NCBI GenBank assembly: GCA_030065055.1
Contig: JASJDS010000055.1
Location: 1 to 52,915 of the forward strand
DNA: 52,915 nt
From: Calothrix sp. MO_192.B10
Lineage (GTDB): Bacteria; Cyanobacteriota; Cyanobacteriia; Cyanobacteriales; Nostocaceae
Direction of reading: 5' to 3'
Made by a program: the position numbers and the translations under genes. Positions 1 through 7,910 of the stretch are shown piece after piece (the stretch's first letter is position 1; each line of letters begins with the position of its first letter). Under the pieces are notes generated by a model. The model was not told the origin of the DNA and searched no databases. It saw only the letters and a program-made list of their open reading frames with translations.

Positions 1-145
1 TCAAATTATAATTTCAGGTCAGTTTCAGATAATGTGGTCTCAGTTTCAAATAATGTGGGTCGAGGCGATTTTATAGTTTCATTTAATGTGGTCTCAAAAC
101 GCGGATGATTTCGGGTCGAAGCGATTATGATTTCAGGTCGCTACA
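1..145. mobile_element. Left half of a 283-bp cargo-less element (MITE) with Tn7/Tn402-like ends, opened at the window edge
   Basis: Bases 8-145 are the reverse complement of 52778-52915 with a single mismatch (base 140 against 52783). If the molecule is circular, the two halves form one 283-bp element with about 138-bp inverted arms and a 7-base centre (bases 1-7). Its tips read TGTAGYGACC...CTACA. Each arm carries five or six related motifs beginning GACC and continuing as AAATCAT or ACATTAnnTGAAAC. Repeated sites behind TGT/ACA tips are typical of TnsB/TniA-type transposases. There is no ORF inside. The flanking 6-bp repeat and the clean repair of the split gene support real transposition. 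A longer element collapsed at an assembly break cannot be excluded. Confidence 0.85.
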
Positions 146-151
146 CTTAGT
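146..151. repeat. Target-site duplication, copy 1 (CTTAGT)
   Basis: CTTAGT lies directly outside the left arm and recurs at 52772-52777 directly outside the right arm. The shared string can be stretched to CTTAGTTGTA because the host sequence happens to resemble the element tip, so the true duplication could be 5 or 6 bp. Confidence 0.75.
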
Positions 152-762
152 TGTAATTGCAGTTGCTCCTTCTTAAAATTCATCTCCTGACGAGCTATTT
201 CCAGTCGAGCAGCAATGGTGTTGCGTCTATTGGCAGCAGAGGCTAGTTTTGCCTCCAATGCTTGTTGCTTAACCAGGCGTTTTGTAGGGATTGGTGCATT
301 AGAGGTGTAGGGAGAAGAATCAATGTAACTCTTCAGTTGGGCTTCAGCTAACTCCACTTGTTGATTGGCTTGGATTAAGTAAAACTCTTCCTTTGGACTA
401 CCAACAGCATTGATTTGACTAACAAGTTGAATCCTTGTTAAACGCTGTTGTGGGGTAGGCTGACGTTCAACAATTACCTGACCTGCAATCACCTTGTCCC
501 CTTGGTTTACCTTTAAATCTGATGGTTGCTCCAAGGTGAGATTCATTTTAAACCTCCTCCCCTTGGACTTTTGAGACTTGGCAACTTTAAACACTGGGGC
601 AGTTTCAGGGACAGCCGCCACAGCTTGACCATCATCCTGTGTGGTTAGTTGCTGCTTGGAACAACCAGCCCCCAGGACTGCTAACATTCCCAATGCTAAA
701 AGGCTACAGACCTTTAGATGAGAAAACTTTTGCTTGAATTTGACCTGTGACATACTGACCAT
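146..762 (-). pseudogene. HlyD-like periplasmic adaptor lipoprotein, 5' part (gene split by the element)
   Basis: This is the N-terminal part of a membrane-fusion (HlyD-like) lipoprotein. Residues 16-34 form a signal peptide ending in the lipobox LGAGC (Cys34). A lipoyl-like stretch (KVNQGDKVIAGQVIVER) and then a long coiled coil from about residue 100 to 200 follow. Translation runs into the element and stops at 133. Joining 762-146 to 52771-52636 gives an in-frame 250-aa protein whose C-terminal lipoyl half (KSPYTGTVRRV, VERGS) is complete. The start overlaps the end of the upstream YdjM-like gene by 59 bp in another frame, and a second Met at 753 is possible. Adaptors of this kind bridge an inner-membrane pump and an outer-membrane channel; no pump is visible here. 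The insertion probably inactivates the gene. Confidence 0.8.
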
Positions 763-1738
763 TTAATTGTGCGATCGCTCTACCTAAAGAATTAAACTCC
801 TGTTGATAAGTGCTTCCACTCACCTTTGATGTGTCCAATACATTGGGGTTTGGTGTAATGCTGATTTCCTCCGGTGCATCCACTTGTAAGCTACCCGTGA
901 GGTATATGGGTTGATTGGGGAATTTTTCAGCCAAAGCCTTAAAAGTGGTTAACGGGTTTTCATCATCAAAGACCAACGTGTAAACCTTGCTAGTTGCAAA
1001 AGCCCCAGGTTCAGCGATTAGACGAGATGCAACGATTTGACCAGTTTCCCCAGTTTTGTAAATCTGCTTGCCGTCTGTAACCACATACTCGCTGCCAGAC
1101 TTACCAAGAATCCAGAATCTACCATTTACAGGAGTGCGATCGCTCGTCCTTGCCCCTTGTATATTTGCATACACATGACGTGTTCCTGCATTCTCGTTAT
1201 AGATGCGCTCTTGGGCTGACTTGATACCAAAGGTTTGAGATGCCTTAAAGATTAGTCCACCCCCGGTGTAGGTGTAGAAGGAAAACACCAGCATTGCTAC
1301 AGCTGCGGCTAACACCCAATACTCACCGGGACCACCAGTTGTGAGACGACGGCGGGGGTTTAAGCCGCGTACACACCATACGGGCACGGGGTAGAACAAC
1401 TGTACTCCCTGTTTGGTGAAGGTATCACTAAATATTGAGACAAGATGACCAGCCCAAAGTGCCACCCAAAGTTTCCAATCTACATATAAGTAAAGTGGTA
1501 GTGACAATAAAGCGATCGCACCAGTTGCCAAGAATGAGTGGGTAATACTGCGGTGTGGGTAACGTGCCTCAATCCATCGGGAGACAGGGAATGCAGCCGA
1601 ACCCACCAGGGATGTGGAAGTATCAATGTCTGGTAGTTGGGAGCCTAAAATCGCACACCCAAGCACCAGGGGCGAACAATCCCCCAGCGCCAAGCTAACT
1701 ACTGAGCCTGCTATCGTCGCATGCGTAAGCGCCATCAT
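704..1738 (-). CDS. YdjM-like membrane-bound metal-dependent hydrolase
   Basis: A 344-aa protein whose first ~170 residues match the YdjM/LexA-binding inner-membrane family: an early conserved His (LTHATIAG), an acidic LPDIDT motif near residue 36, and the HRSITHS motif near residue 62, with four or five hydrophobic segments up to residue ~160. The remaining ~170 residues look soluble and resemble nothing I recognise. Its start overlaps the stop of the preceding ATPase-like gene by 4 bp (ATGA), which suggests translational coupling. Family members are predicted membrane metal hydrolases of unclear substrate. The fusion to a large soluble tail and the operon with a HlyD-like lipoprotein and a thermonuclease suggest an envelope role, but that is inference. 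Confidence 0.7.
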   Translation of the reverse strand: MMALTHATIAGSVVSLALGDCSPLVLGCAILGSQLPDIDTSTSLVGSAAFPVSRWIEARYPHRSITHSFLATGAIALLSLPLYLYVDWKLWVALWAGHLVSIFSDTFTKQGVQLFYPVPVWCVRGLNPRRRLTTGGPGEYWVLAAAVAMLVFSFYTYTGGGLIFKASQTFGIKSAQERIYNENAGTRHVYANIQGARTSDRTPVNGRFWILGKSGSEYVVTDGKQIYKTGETGQIVASRLIAEPGAFATSKVYTLVFDDENPLTTFKALAEKFPNQPIYLTGSLQVDAPEEISITPNPNVLDTSKVSGSTYQQEFNSLGRAIAQLNGQYVTGQIQAKVFSSKGL

Positions 1739-2478
1739 TGACCAAATTTCCTCCTACTATTGTTGCCAATCTTGCCTAAATAGCGCATTGACAAGCCGAA
1801 CATAATAGCGATACCCCCAACCACATACATGGTGCGATCGCCTGTTGCCATGCCCCAGAATTTCAACACACCCAACATTGCCACCGCCGCCATAATCAAC
1901 GGCGTGATATCCAGATATTGGGCGTGTTCCACCTTATCTGGATTCATCCCTAAGGCCTCCCGCTGAACTGTCTTTTTTGCCAGCAGGGGGTTACGTCCTG
2001 CCAGGGGTTGTAGTGCTGCCAACCGCGACTCTGAAAGCGTCAGCCCCAGGGCTTGAGCCTCTTGCTGCATGGTTTCTCGAATCATGCGATCGCTTGGTAG
2101 TTCTATCTCAATCTCAATCATCTTGAGAAAGATGTCCCTGCCAGGATTTAGCACTGCAAAGCAGCACACCCTCACCCCATTGCTCATCAAGTCCTCTAAC
2201 CAGTACCTAATCCCAGTGGTTAGGCGTTTGGCTTCGGGGAAGATAAGCAGGGTTGATTCGTTGACGTTGAGAGCAATCTCATCCTTGAGGGCATCCATGC
2301 TCATGGCTTTGCCATCTTCATTTTCAGTGGGGATGTCAAGTTGTTCGGCAATGGATTGGAAGAACTTCTTGCCACTGCCTTTGTAGGTTGCGTGAGCAAC
2401 ATCCATTTCGCCACTGAAACAATCCCACACCTGCTGGGGTAATCCGTCTGTTAAGCCAGTCTCACCCAGCACTATCAC
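1735..2478 (-). CDS. ATPase-like protein with C-terminal membrane anchor
   Basis: A 247-aa protein from a GTG start. The beginning (VIVLGETGLTDGLPQQVW) looks like a degenerate P-loop strand-loop-helix without the usual GKT/S. A Walker-B-like strand (STLLIFPEA) sits near residue 76. Two hydrophobic helices at about residues 190-230 form a C-terminal anchor. The reading frame stays open upstream to about 2665 and reads protein-like (a segment ending ELDQITNALAGGHS), so the real product may start earlier at a non-ATG codon, or be coupled to the gene ending at 2553. It resembles TnsC/MuB-like AAA proteins that have lost the nucleotide-binding lysine. Function unknown; it lies in an operon with MerR-like and YdjM-like genes. 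Confidence 0.6.
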   Translation of the reverse strand: MIVLGETGLTDGLPQQVWDCFSGEMDVAHATYKGSGKKFFQSIAEQLDIPTENEDGKAMSMDALKDEIALNVNESTLLIFPEAKRLTTGIRYWLEDLMSNGVRVCCFAVLNPGRDIFLKMIEIEIELPSDRMIRETMQQEAQALGLTLSESRLAALQPLAGRNPLLAKKTVQREALGMNPDKVEHAQYLDITPLIMAAVAMLGVLKFWGMATGDRTMYVVGGIAIMFGLSMRYLGKIGNNSRRKFGQ

Positions 2479-2552
2479 TGAGTGGCCACCGGCTAGAGCA
2501 TTTGTAATTTGGTCTAATTCCCGCCGAAGGTCTTGATTTCGTGATACAGCCC

Positions 2553-3173
2553 TTAATTCCCGCTCCGACTGCTGCGATATTGGGCGAGTAGATTGCTGGC
2601 TACCGAAGCGGGATTCATCTTTGGGCTGGCTGCTTCCCGTACTGCGGTGACTTTCTCCTTTAAATCAGCAGGTAAATCCTCAAAGGTCATTTGAGATGAA
2701 AGCTGTAATGCAACCAAATCAGGCATCGCCAAGCCCTGTGCTTTTATTTCCGCAGCTTGCCTAATTATCCCCTCCATCCCCTGAGAAAAGTCCTGCTGGG
2801 TTTGGGGTATCTCCTGCTCAATTACACTGTCTGGCTTTTCGTCGCTAGTGGTGGATGCGGCTAGTTTACTGCTCCCTTTGACAGCTAACTTTCCTCCTTT
2901 CTCAGTGGAATCATCTTCGGTTTCTACTTCCTCATCTTCCCCAGGACTAAATTCAAAACCTTCCATCTTGCCAGTCGCTTTTACGTGTGACTCTAACTTT
3001 TCTAACAACTCGACTTGTTCAGAGTCTAAGTATGCCTTTCCCCCCTCGTCCTTGTGAGCTTTGATTCCCAAAAATTTCAGTCTCTCATAATACGCAGATT
3101 TTTTTATACCAAGTAACTGTATAATTTCATCTGGGGTAAAACGGTCTTGTGTAGCGGAATTCCGAGCACTCAT
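2553..3173 (-). CDS. MerR/excisionase-like HTH protein
   Basis: A 206-aa protein. Residues 12-60 form a MerR-like winged helix (FTPDEIIQLLGIKKSAYYERL followed by a wing, and LDSEQVELLEKL). An acidic low-complexity linker (residues ~75-125) leads to a helical C-terminal half. It is the first gene of the minus-strand operon that runs through the ATPase-like, YdjM-like, HlyD-like and thermonuclease genes. A CGGAATTCCG palindrome lies inside its first codons and further GGAATTCC and CGGAAAA/TTTTCCG repeats lie upstream, which fits autoregulation. Typical cyanobacterial plasmid regulator; the exact target is inferred. Confidence 0.65.
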   Translation of the reverse strand: MSARNSATQDRFTPDEIIQLLGIKKSAYYERLKFLGIKAHKDEGGKAYLDSEQVELLEKLESHVKATGKMEGFEFSPGEDEEVETEDDSTEKGGKLAVKGSSKLAASTTSDEKPDSVIEQEIPQTQQDFSQGMEGIIRQAAEIKAQGLAMPDLVALQLSSQMTFEDLPADLKEKVTAVREAASPKMNPASVASNLLAQYRSSRSGN

Positions 3174-3261
3174 AGTTTTTTTTCATAGCTTCTAGACATA
3201 ATATGCTTTGGAAAAATAAAAAAAATAATCGGAATTCCACCGGAAAAACCATGATTTTCCG
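3155..3261. promoter_or_regulatory. Palindromes at the MerR-like gene start
   Basis: CGGAATTCCG (3155-3164) is a perfect palindrome inside the first codons of the HTH gene. CGGAATTCC recurs at 3230-3238, and CGGAAAA (3241-3247) pairs with TTTTCCG (3255-3261). The cluster around the start of a DNA-binding protein suggests operator sites. Confidence 0.4.
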
Positions 3262-3422
3262 TTTAAGATTCATCTATTAAAATACGTAATTGCCCTTATG
3301 ATAAAAGTAGTATTAATTGCATTACAACGAGTTATAACTCTACGGAATTGGCAATAATTCGGACTATTAAAATTTCGCGAATTCAAAATTTTAGCAAATT
3401 GCTAATATGTAAAATAAATCAC

Positions 3423-3539
3423 ATGGCTGATTCAGATGTACGGAATCGCCTTCAGTGGCTCCTGTGGGACATCGCCCAAGCCCGTGATTCGAGCGAGGAA
3501 AATGTATTTCGCACAACGGACTTGAATGGCATCGCTTGA
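3423..3539 (+). CDS. Possible small protein, doubtful
   Basis: A 38-aa reading frame from ATG 3423 (MADSDVRNRLQW...), with an in-frame extension to 3348. The sequence is mildly protein-like (a short acidic/amphipathic helix), but there is no recognisable family and no strong ribosome-binding site. It could be a relic of the same locus as the frame at 3567. Low confidence. Confidence 0.2.
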   Translation: MADSDVRNRLQWLLWDIAQARDSSEENVFRTTDLNGIA

Positions 3540-3623
3540 GCGTGTGATTATGCGCTTTCTGCTGTAGTGCGATCGCATCCAATATTAACTTGCAGTGATA
3601 AGTTGAAGGCTGTCACCAGGGCG

Positions 3624-3791
3624 ATGGATGAGTTTGTTGGGGAATTGGAGCGAGGCGGGCATCGGAATTTTTCACTCGCATTTCCTTCTGCATTAGAGAA
3701 AGTCTCAACAGTAATGAGCGAGGTTGAAGGTAAGCGTAAGCACTTCTTAGCTGGCGTTTTGAAGTCAGAAAAACAATATTTGAAAAATTAA
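3624..3791 (+). CDS. Possible small helical protein or gene relic
   Basis: A 55-aa frame from the internal ATG at 3624 (MDEFVGELERGG...), opening at 3567 with a longer start. The composition (a charged helix, then EVEGKRKHFLAGVLKSE) looks coding, but no family is recognised. It precedes the effector-like gene at 3907 with a gap of about 115 bp. It may be a short truncated gene. Confidence 0.25.
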   Translation: MDEFVGELERGGHRNFSLAFPSALEKVSTVMSEVEGKRKHFLAGVLKSEKQYLKN

Positions 3792-3906
3792 AAAAAAATG
3801 AATAATTATACCTTCATCATTTCTGTAATTAAACTGAGAATAATGAGTGGTGTGAGCGTTAGAAATAAATAGAGTTTTTCATTGCAAGATTAGGTGAAAG
3901 AACCGA

Positions 3907-5340
3907 ATGGAACCCATAACGCAAGCGATTCTGTTGAGCATTTGCGGGAACTTTGCAACGGACGCAATTCGTACTTCTTACGTGGCACTCAAGAAGGCTT
4001 TAACAACCAAATACGGTGAGGATTCTGATTTAATTTTGGCTGTCAATAAATTAGAAGAAGCACCAGATAGTGATGATCGTAAAGAAACATTAGAAGCTAA
4101 AGTTAAGCTTGCTAAAGCGAATAATGATTCAGAATTATTACAGTTAGCACATAAGTTACATAAGTTATTGGACAATTTCCTGAAAGAAGGCTTTAAAGAA
4201 GCTGCATTGTTAGAAGAAGTCTTTGACATAGCAGTGTCCAAATATCCAGACGGCATGAGTCTAAGAGAAGCGGTACAATCAATTCCTGCAATAACAGAAT
4301 ACGCAAAATACCAAGCGAAACAAGAAGTTAATGAGTTTGCAGAGTCTATCTTTAATACACTTGTTTCGATGGGATATGGCAAGGTAAAAAAGGAGGAAGT
4401 AGTTGGAATATTTCAAAACAGAATCGAAACTTTTTTTGTACCGAATACAGATGAATCTGAATCAATATCGGAAATTAGCGAAAATCAAACTTCATTAAAT
4501 CAAACTTCATTTTGGGATTGTATAAATGATTTTGGATCAGCAGTATTAAGATTTATGTTTACTAAGGATATTAATGATGATAAACCCAGGAACGAGGTAG
4601 GAAATGAAGCTGAGAGTTCTTCTCAAGAGAAATCAGCAGAGGCAGAGAACGAAGCTGAGAGTTCTTCTCAAGAGAAATCAGCAGAGGCAGAGAACGAAGC
4701 TGAGAGTTCTTCTCAAGAGAAATCAGCAGAGGCAGAGAACGAAACTGAGAGTTCTTCTCAAGAGAAATCAGCAGAGGTAGAGAATGAAGTTGAGAGTTCT
4801 GCTCAAGAGAGTGAAGCAGAGGTAGGAAAGGAAGTTAATAAAGAAGCTACAGAGAACGGAGGGAATAATTGGGAGAAGTATGAAAACGAGACGGCAGAAA
4901 CTTCTAATACTGTGAATAGGGAAGGGCACATTGTAGAGTCAGAGTCAGAGCCAGAATCACTTCAGTCACAGGAGTCAGCAGAGTCACAAAACGAGCCAAT
5001 TCCTAAATTTGACATTCCTGACATTTACTTGCAAGAGACAAGTGTACCAGAGAATCTAACACAGAGACTGAAGTCACGAAACGAGCCAATTCCTAAATTT
5101 GACATTACTGACATTTTATCGGTGGAGACAAGTACACCACAGAATCTAACACAGAGACTGAAGTCACAAAACGAGCCAATTCCTGAAATAACCTCGGTCG
5201 AACCATCTGAACCGGAACAACCGGAACCGTCATTGGAACCACCGCCCGCGATGCGGAGGGATCGCACAGCGATCAGCGACAACAGGATAATAAGTAATGA
5301 GAACTCAACTCCATCCATTCAAGGGCAGAAGCAAACATAA
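3907..5340 (+). CDS. Effector-associated-like protein with two tandem-repeat blocks
   Basis: A 477-aa protein. Residues 1-90 form a helical domain (TQAILLSICGNFATDAIRTS..., then a DSDLILAVNKLEEAPDS segment) of a type I associate with the N-termini of cyanobacterial conflict or STAND proteins. Residues ~90-200 are helical. From residue 232 there are five nearly identical 15-aa repeats (ENEAESSSQEKSAEA). After an acidic linker there are two copies of a 30-aa repeat starting at residue 361 (NEPIPKFDI...NLTQRLKS) plus a third truncated copy, ending in a proline-rich tail. No catalytic motif is visible. It looks like an adaptor or scaffold carrying repeated short linear motifs. Function unassigned. 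Confidence 0.65.
   Translation: MEPITQAILLSICGNFATDAIRTSYVALKKALTTKYGEDSDLILAVNKLEEAPDSDDRKETLEAKVKLAKANNDSELLQLAHKLHKLLDNFLKEGFKEAALLEEVFDIAVSKYPDGMSLREAVQSIPAITEYAKYQAKQEVNEFAESIFNTLVSMGYGKVKKEEVVGIFQNRIETFFVPNTDESESISEISENQTSLNQTSFWDCINDFGSAVLRFMFTKDINDDKPRNEVGNEAESSSQEKSAEAENEAESSSQEKSAEAENEAESSSQEKSAEAENETESSSQEKSAEVENEVESSAQESEAEVGKEVNKEATENGGNNWEKYENETAETSNTVNREGHIVESESEPESLQSQESAESQNEPIPKFDIPDIYLQETSVPENLTQRLKSRNEPIPKFDITDILSVETSTPQNLTQRLKSQNEPIPEITSVEPSEPEQPEPSLEPPPAMRRDRTAISDNRIISNENSTPSIQGQKQT
4600..4824 (+). repeat. Five tandem 45-bp coding repeats
   Basis: Units at 4600, 4645, 4690, 4735 and 4780 each encode ENEAESSSQEKSAEA or a close variant. Units 2 and 3 are identical in DNA, and unit 5 is the most diverged, which indicates recent slippage or duplication. 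Confidence 0.95.
4987..5187 (+). repeat. 90-bp coding repeat, two copies plus a fragment
   Basis: 4987-5076 and 5077-5166 encode 30-aa units beginning NEPIPKFDI and ending NLTQRLKS; 5167-5187 starts a third copy. The conserved motif at each unit end suggests a repeated binding peptide. Confidence 0.9.
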
Positions 5341-5514
5341 GTGTAGGACCGGCAAGAGTGTAACAGATAGCTGATACAGCCTTTTATAAAGATTTGTTAC
5401 TAAAAAGCCTTTCTAGGAATTCATAGGCATTTAAGCGATTTCGATACCTGGCACCGCCGAGCTCACGCCCTGTCCCCTTTCATCCCCCAGTTTCAACAAA
5501 GCGATCGCACCTCT

Positions 5515-5784
5515 TCAATCACCTTGATGATTAGCAATTTCGCCTAACATACATTGTTCTACCCAATCGCTAAAATCACCTTCAAATCCCGAATCTTCGA
5601 GTATCCGCTTCACCTTCTTGTGTAAGTCCTTCCTTATATAAATGGTGGTTTGTCTGTACTCCGGGTTTTGACGCTTACCCTGGCTCCCTTCAATTTTCTT
5701 AGAGGAAACTTCCGGTTTAACTTCCTCTTCAGCACGGGCAGCCGCCAGTAGACCATCAAAAACACTCTTACCATTCTTAGACAT
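5515..5784 (-). CDS. Small ParB-like partner (ribbon-helix-helix type)
   Basis: An 89-aa basic protein. The C-terminal half (residues ~43-85) reads as a strand (RQTTIYIRKDLHKKV) followed by two helices, the layout of ribbon-helix-helix DNA-binding proteins. The N-terminal half is a charged tail that could stimulate the ParA ATPase. Its start overlaps the end of parA by 8 bp, so the pair is co-translated. A small RHH protein next to a short ParA is the arrangement of type Ib plasmid partition systems. Palindromic sites upstream of parA are the likely DNA target. Confidence 0.7.
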   Translation of the reverse strand: MSKNGKSVFDGLLAAARAEEEVKPEVSSKKIEGSQGKRQNPEYRQTTIYIRKDLHKKVKRILEDSGFEGDFSDWVEQCMLGEIANHQGD

Positions 5785-6367
5785 TTAACACCTCCCGTCC
5801 CAAACGTTGGTAATCACTCCAGGCAATCTTACCCATTCTGTCGCCCGACTCATAAACAGTTACACCCTTCAATGCTGCACGTTGGTAAGCTGTGAAGCGA
5901 CGAATTACAAACGGGTAAACTTGTAAACCTGCATCCTCTAAGAATTTAATTGCCTCCTCCCCCATCTTTGAAGGTTTGGGAGGCACTATATTCAGCAGTA
6001 TGTTGTAATTCGCCCCCTGGGGCATCGCCTTTAACATCAAAATTAAAGCATCAAGAGCAAGTGCATCTGGAGTGGTGGGAAGAATCAATTTATCACACCC
6101 CTTTAATAGTGCTTCTAAGTCTTCGGGTTCTGGTCGCGCTTTGGTGTCAATCACTATATGCTCATAACTTTTAGCAAGCTTAATTGCTGATTGTTCATCA
6201 CATAAGTCACAGGGAAGTTTACCCCGTCCTGCCCAACTGCTAGCACTACGGTTTGGATCACCATCCACAATTAGGGTCTTGTCATATTGGCTGAGATAAG
6301 CCGCTAAATGCACAGCAGTGGTGGTTTTGCCAATTCCGCCCTTAAAGCCTAATATCGTTACTATCAT
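5777..6367 (-). CDS. parA: ParA-family partition ATPase
   Basis: A 196-aa ATPase of the short ParA/MinD type without the N-terminal HTH found in larger ParAs. The deviant Walker A box FKGGIGKTTT lies near the N-terminus, the Walker A' strand is TLIVDGDPNRSA, and Walker B is HIVIDTKARP. I chose the ATG at 6367 because the longer start at 6391 would place the GGATACCTGGATAT repeat inside the gene. It forms an operon with the RHH-like partner downstream. Role: segregation of this plasmid by ATP-driven movement on the nucleoid. Confidence 0.9.
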   Translation of the reverse strand: MIVTILGFKGGIGKTTTAVHLAAYLSQYDKTLIVDGDPNRSASSWAGRGKLPCDLCDEQSAIKLAKSYEHIVIDTKARPEPEDLEALLKGCDKLILPTTPDALALDALILMLKAMPQGANYNILLNIVPPKPSKMGEEAIKFLEDAGLQVYPFVIRRFTAYQRAALKGVTVYESGDRMGKIAWSDYQRLGREVLNV

Positions 6368-6370
6368 GGC

Positions 6371-6533
6371 TGGATACCTGGATATTTGCATCTTTATATA
6401 TTTGCATACTTGAGTATCCGGATACTCACTATCTTGATATATTTCAATGAATCTATCTCTCTACAAGCATTATAGACACCAAAACTCTTTGTAAACATTT
6501 GGGTACTTAAATATCCGGGTACTCGCATACTCA
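6371..6533. promoter_or_regulatory. parS-like palindromes upstream of parA
   Basis: A perfect 16-bp palindrome, GAGTATCCGGATACTC, lies at 6412-6427. Related half-sites are TGGATACCTGGATAT (6371-6385) and ATATCCGGGTACTCGCATACTC (6511 onward). Several GGATACY/GAGTATCC copies within 160 bp in front of parA are consistent with a centromere that also serves as the operon operator. Confidence 0.6.
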
Positions 6534-6586
6534 GAATTAAGGCGATCGCTTGACCGCCCCAACTATTTCAATTCCTCACGCTCGAA

Positions 6587-6982
6587 TTAATCCTCATCAT
6601 CTTTACTTTCCTCTAACATTTCCCCTACTTCACTAGGAGACATGCGCTGTGCTTTGCCGCTCAATATTGATAGCCACATTTCATTAATAGAAATACCCCT
6701 CTTATTAGCCAGATACTCTACACGTTCTTTGATTCTCGCTTCCCGTTCCTGAATTTTTGCACAGAGCAGGCTTTGACCTTGTACTACCTTAGAGCGATTA
6801 TTAATCCAGGAATCTATCACAAGCAAGTCATCGTAGTATTCACCTAAAGCTGGTAATGCCAGCCTTTCGTCCTTTCTGGGGTTCATTTCGGTAATCATAG
6901 CTAATAAATATTCAGCTCTATTCTTCCAAATTTGACCCAGATTTGGTGTATCATCACAAAGCTTTACAAATATTAATCCCAA
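6587..6982 (-). CDS. Conserved-looking plasmid protein, unknown
   Basis: A 131-aa acidic, mostly helical protein. I recognise no family. The centre has a coiled-coil-like stretch (KIQEREARIKERVEYLANKRG), and the C-terminus is acidic (EESKDDED). The first ~30 residues may not be translated, since an in-frame Met follows at residue 30. The palindrome GTCCCA-N4-TGGGAC sits just upstream. It lies next to the partition module and is divergent from the following plus-strand block, so it could be a regulator or copy-control accessory; that is speculation. Confidence 0.5.
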   Translation of the reverse strand: MGLIFVKLCDDTPNLGQIWKNRAEYLLAMITEMNPRKDERLALPALGEYYDDLLVIDSWINNRSKVVQGQSLLCAKIQEREARIKERVEYLANKRGISINEMWLSILSGKAQRMSPSEVGEMLEESKDDED

Positions 6983-6986
6983 TATT

Positions 6987-7002
6987 GTCCCAAATGTGGG
7001 AC
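6987..7002. promoter_or_regulatory. Palindrome GTCCCA-N4-TGGGAC
   Basis: A perfect 6-bp-arm inverted repeat 5 bp upstream of the ATG at 6982. The position fits an operator for the minus-strand gene or for the divergent promoter. Confidence 0.35.
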
Positions 7003-7120
7003 TAATACTGACATTATTGGTACTATTTCAGTTATTGCAATAGCAATGAGAAGCGATCGCTCTTTCAGGTATCCAGCCACAAGAGCGATCGCTTACCCCA
7101 ATTCATGAGGCATAACCATT

Positions 7121-7762
7121 ATGACTGAAACCAAGACTAAAGAAACAAAGTTAGATACACGGCTGAATTACACAGCTGTTGATTTAGCAAAAGAACTTGG
7201 GACCAGCGATCGCAATCTCAATCAAAGTTGGTATCCCAAACTTTGTGAAATTTACTGGTGGAAGAAGGACGAACTGAAAAAGGGTGAGAAATACACCGCT
7301 TGGGCAAGGGAGGAATTTTTTAAACTCCAGGCTGCAATCTCTCCTAAACTCCCCATGCGGAATGAAGATGAAATGATTATCCGTGATGAGAATGGCAGCC
7401 CCCTAATTGAAAATAATCCAGACCGCATTGGTATTAGAAAATACAGGGAGCGAGTTTGGGAGAAGTACAACCGTTTTCCCCCTGCAAGGGTGGATGCTCC
7501 CACACAGGAGCAAGTTATTGAAGCTGAAGTATGTGATGTGGAATCTATCACCCTTTATGAAGGTGGGCTATCTACCTTAGATGATTTTGAAAATAGCTTT
7601 GACGGCATCTTTGATGTAGTCCGCACTGAAGCCAAAGCCAATGGGAACTACATCGTTGGACTTTATGCCGACGAACTCAGCAAAACAGTCAAAGCAGGTG
7701 TTAGCGAGGTTCACCAAAAAATGGGAAAGGCGATGTCCTCTCGCTCCCGCCGAAAATCCTGA
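7121..7762 (+). CDS. Unknown plasmid protein, possible HTH N-terminus
   Basis: A 213-aa protein. Residues 14-45 (NYTAVDLAKELGTSDRNLNQS) have the spacing of a helix-turn-helix followed by an aromatic-rich segment. The C-terminal half contains an acidic part and ends in a basic tail (SSRSRRKS). No enzyme motif is visible. It opens a plus-strand series of genes (7121, 7911, 8861, 9359) that looks like a transfer or DNA-handling block. It may be a regulator or an accessory of that block. Confidence 0.55.
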   Translation: MTETKTKETKLDTRLNYTAVDLAKELGTSDRNLNQSWYPKLCEIYWWKKDELKKGEKYTAWAREEFFKLQAAISPKLPMRNEDEMIIRDENGSPLIENNPDRIGIRKYRERVWEKYNRFPPARVDAPTQEQVIEAEVCDVESITLYEGGLSTLDDFENSFDGIFDVVRTEAKANGNYIVGLYADELSKTVKAGVSEVHQKMGKAMSSRSRRKS

Positions 7763-7910
7763 GCCTTTTTTGTCAGCATCGCCTAGTGGTTGCTGCAATT
7801 ATTGGGCTTTTGTGGTTTTTACAACTGGCACTCTCTGGATATGTCCATGCCTGGGGAGGGCAGTTATTTCAAAGTTATCAACAGTCAAAAATTAACAATT
7901 CCAAGTAATT

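Noticed and set aside
1037-1219. Plus-strand frame inside the YdjM-like gene
   Set aside because: Reads as a shadow frame opposite a long conserved membrane protein; no ribosome-binding site.
4600-4824. Possible CRISPR or iteron array
   Set aside because: Continuous 45-bp repeats without spacers, in frame, encoding a repeat peptide.
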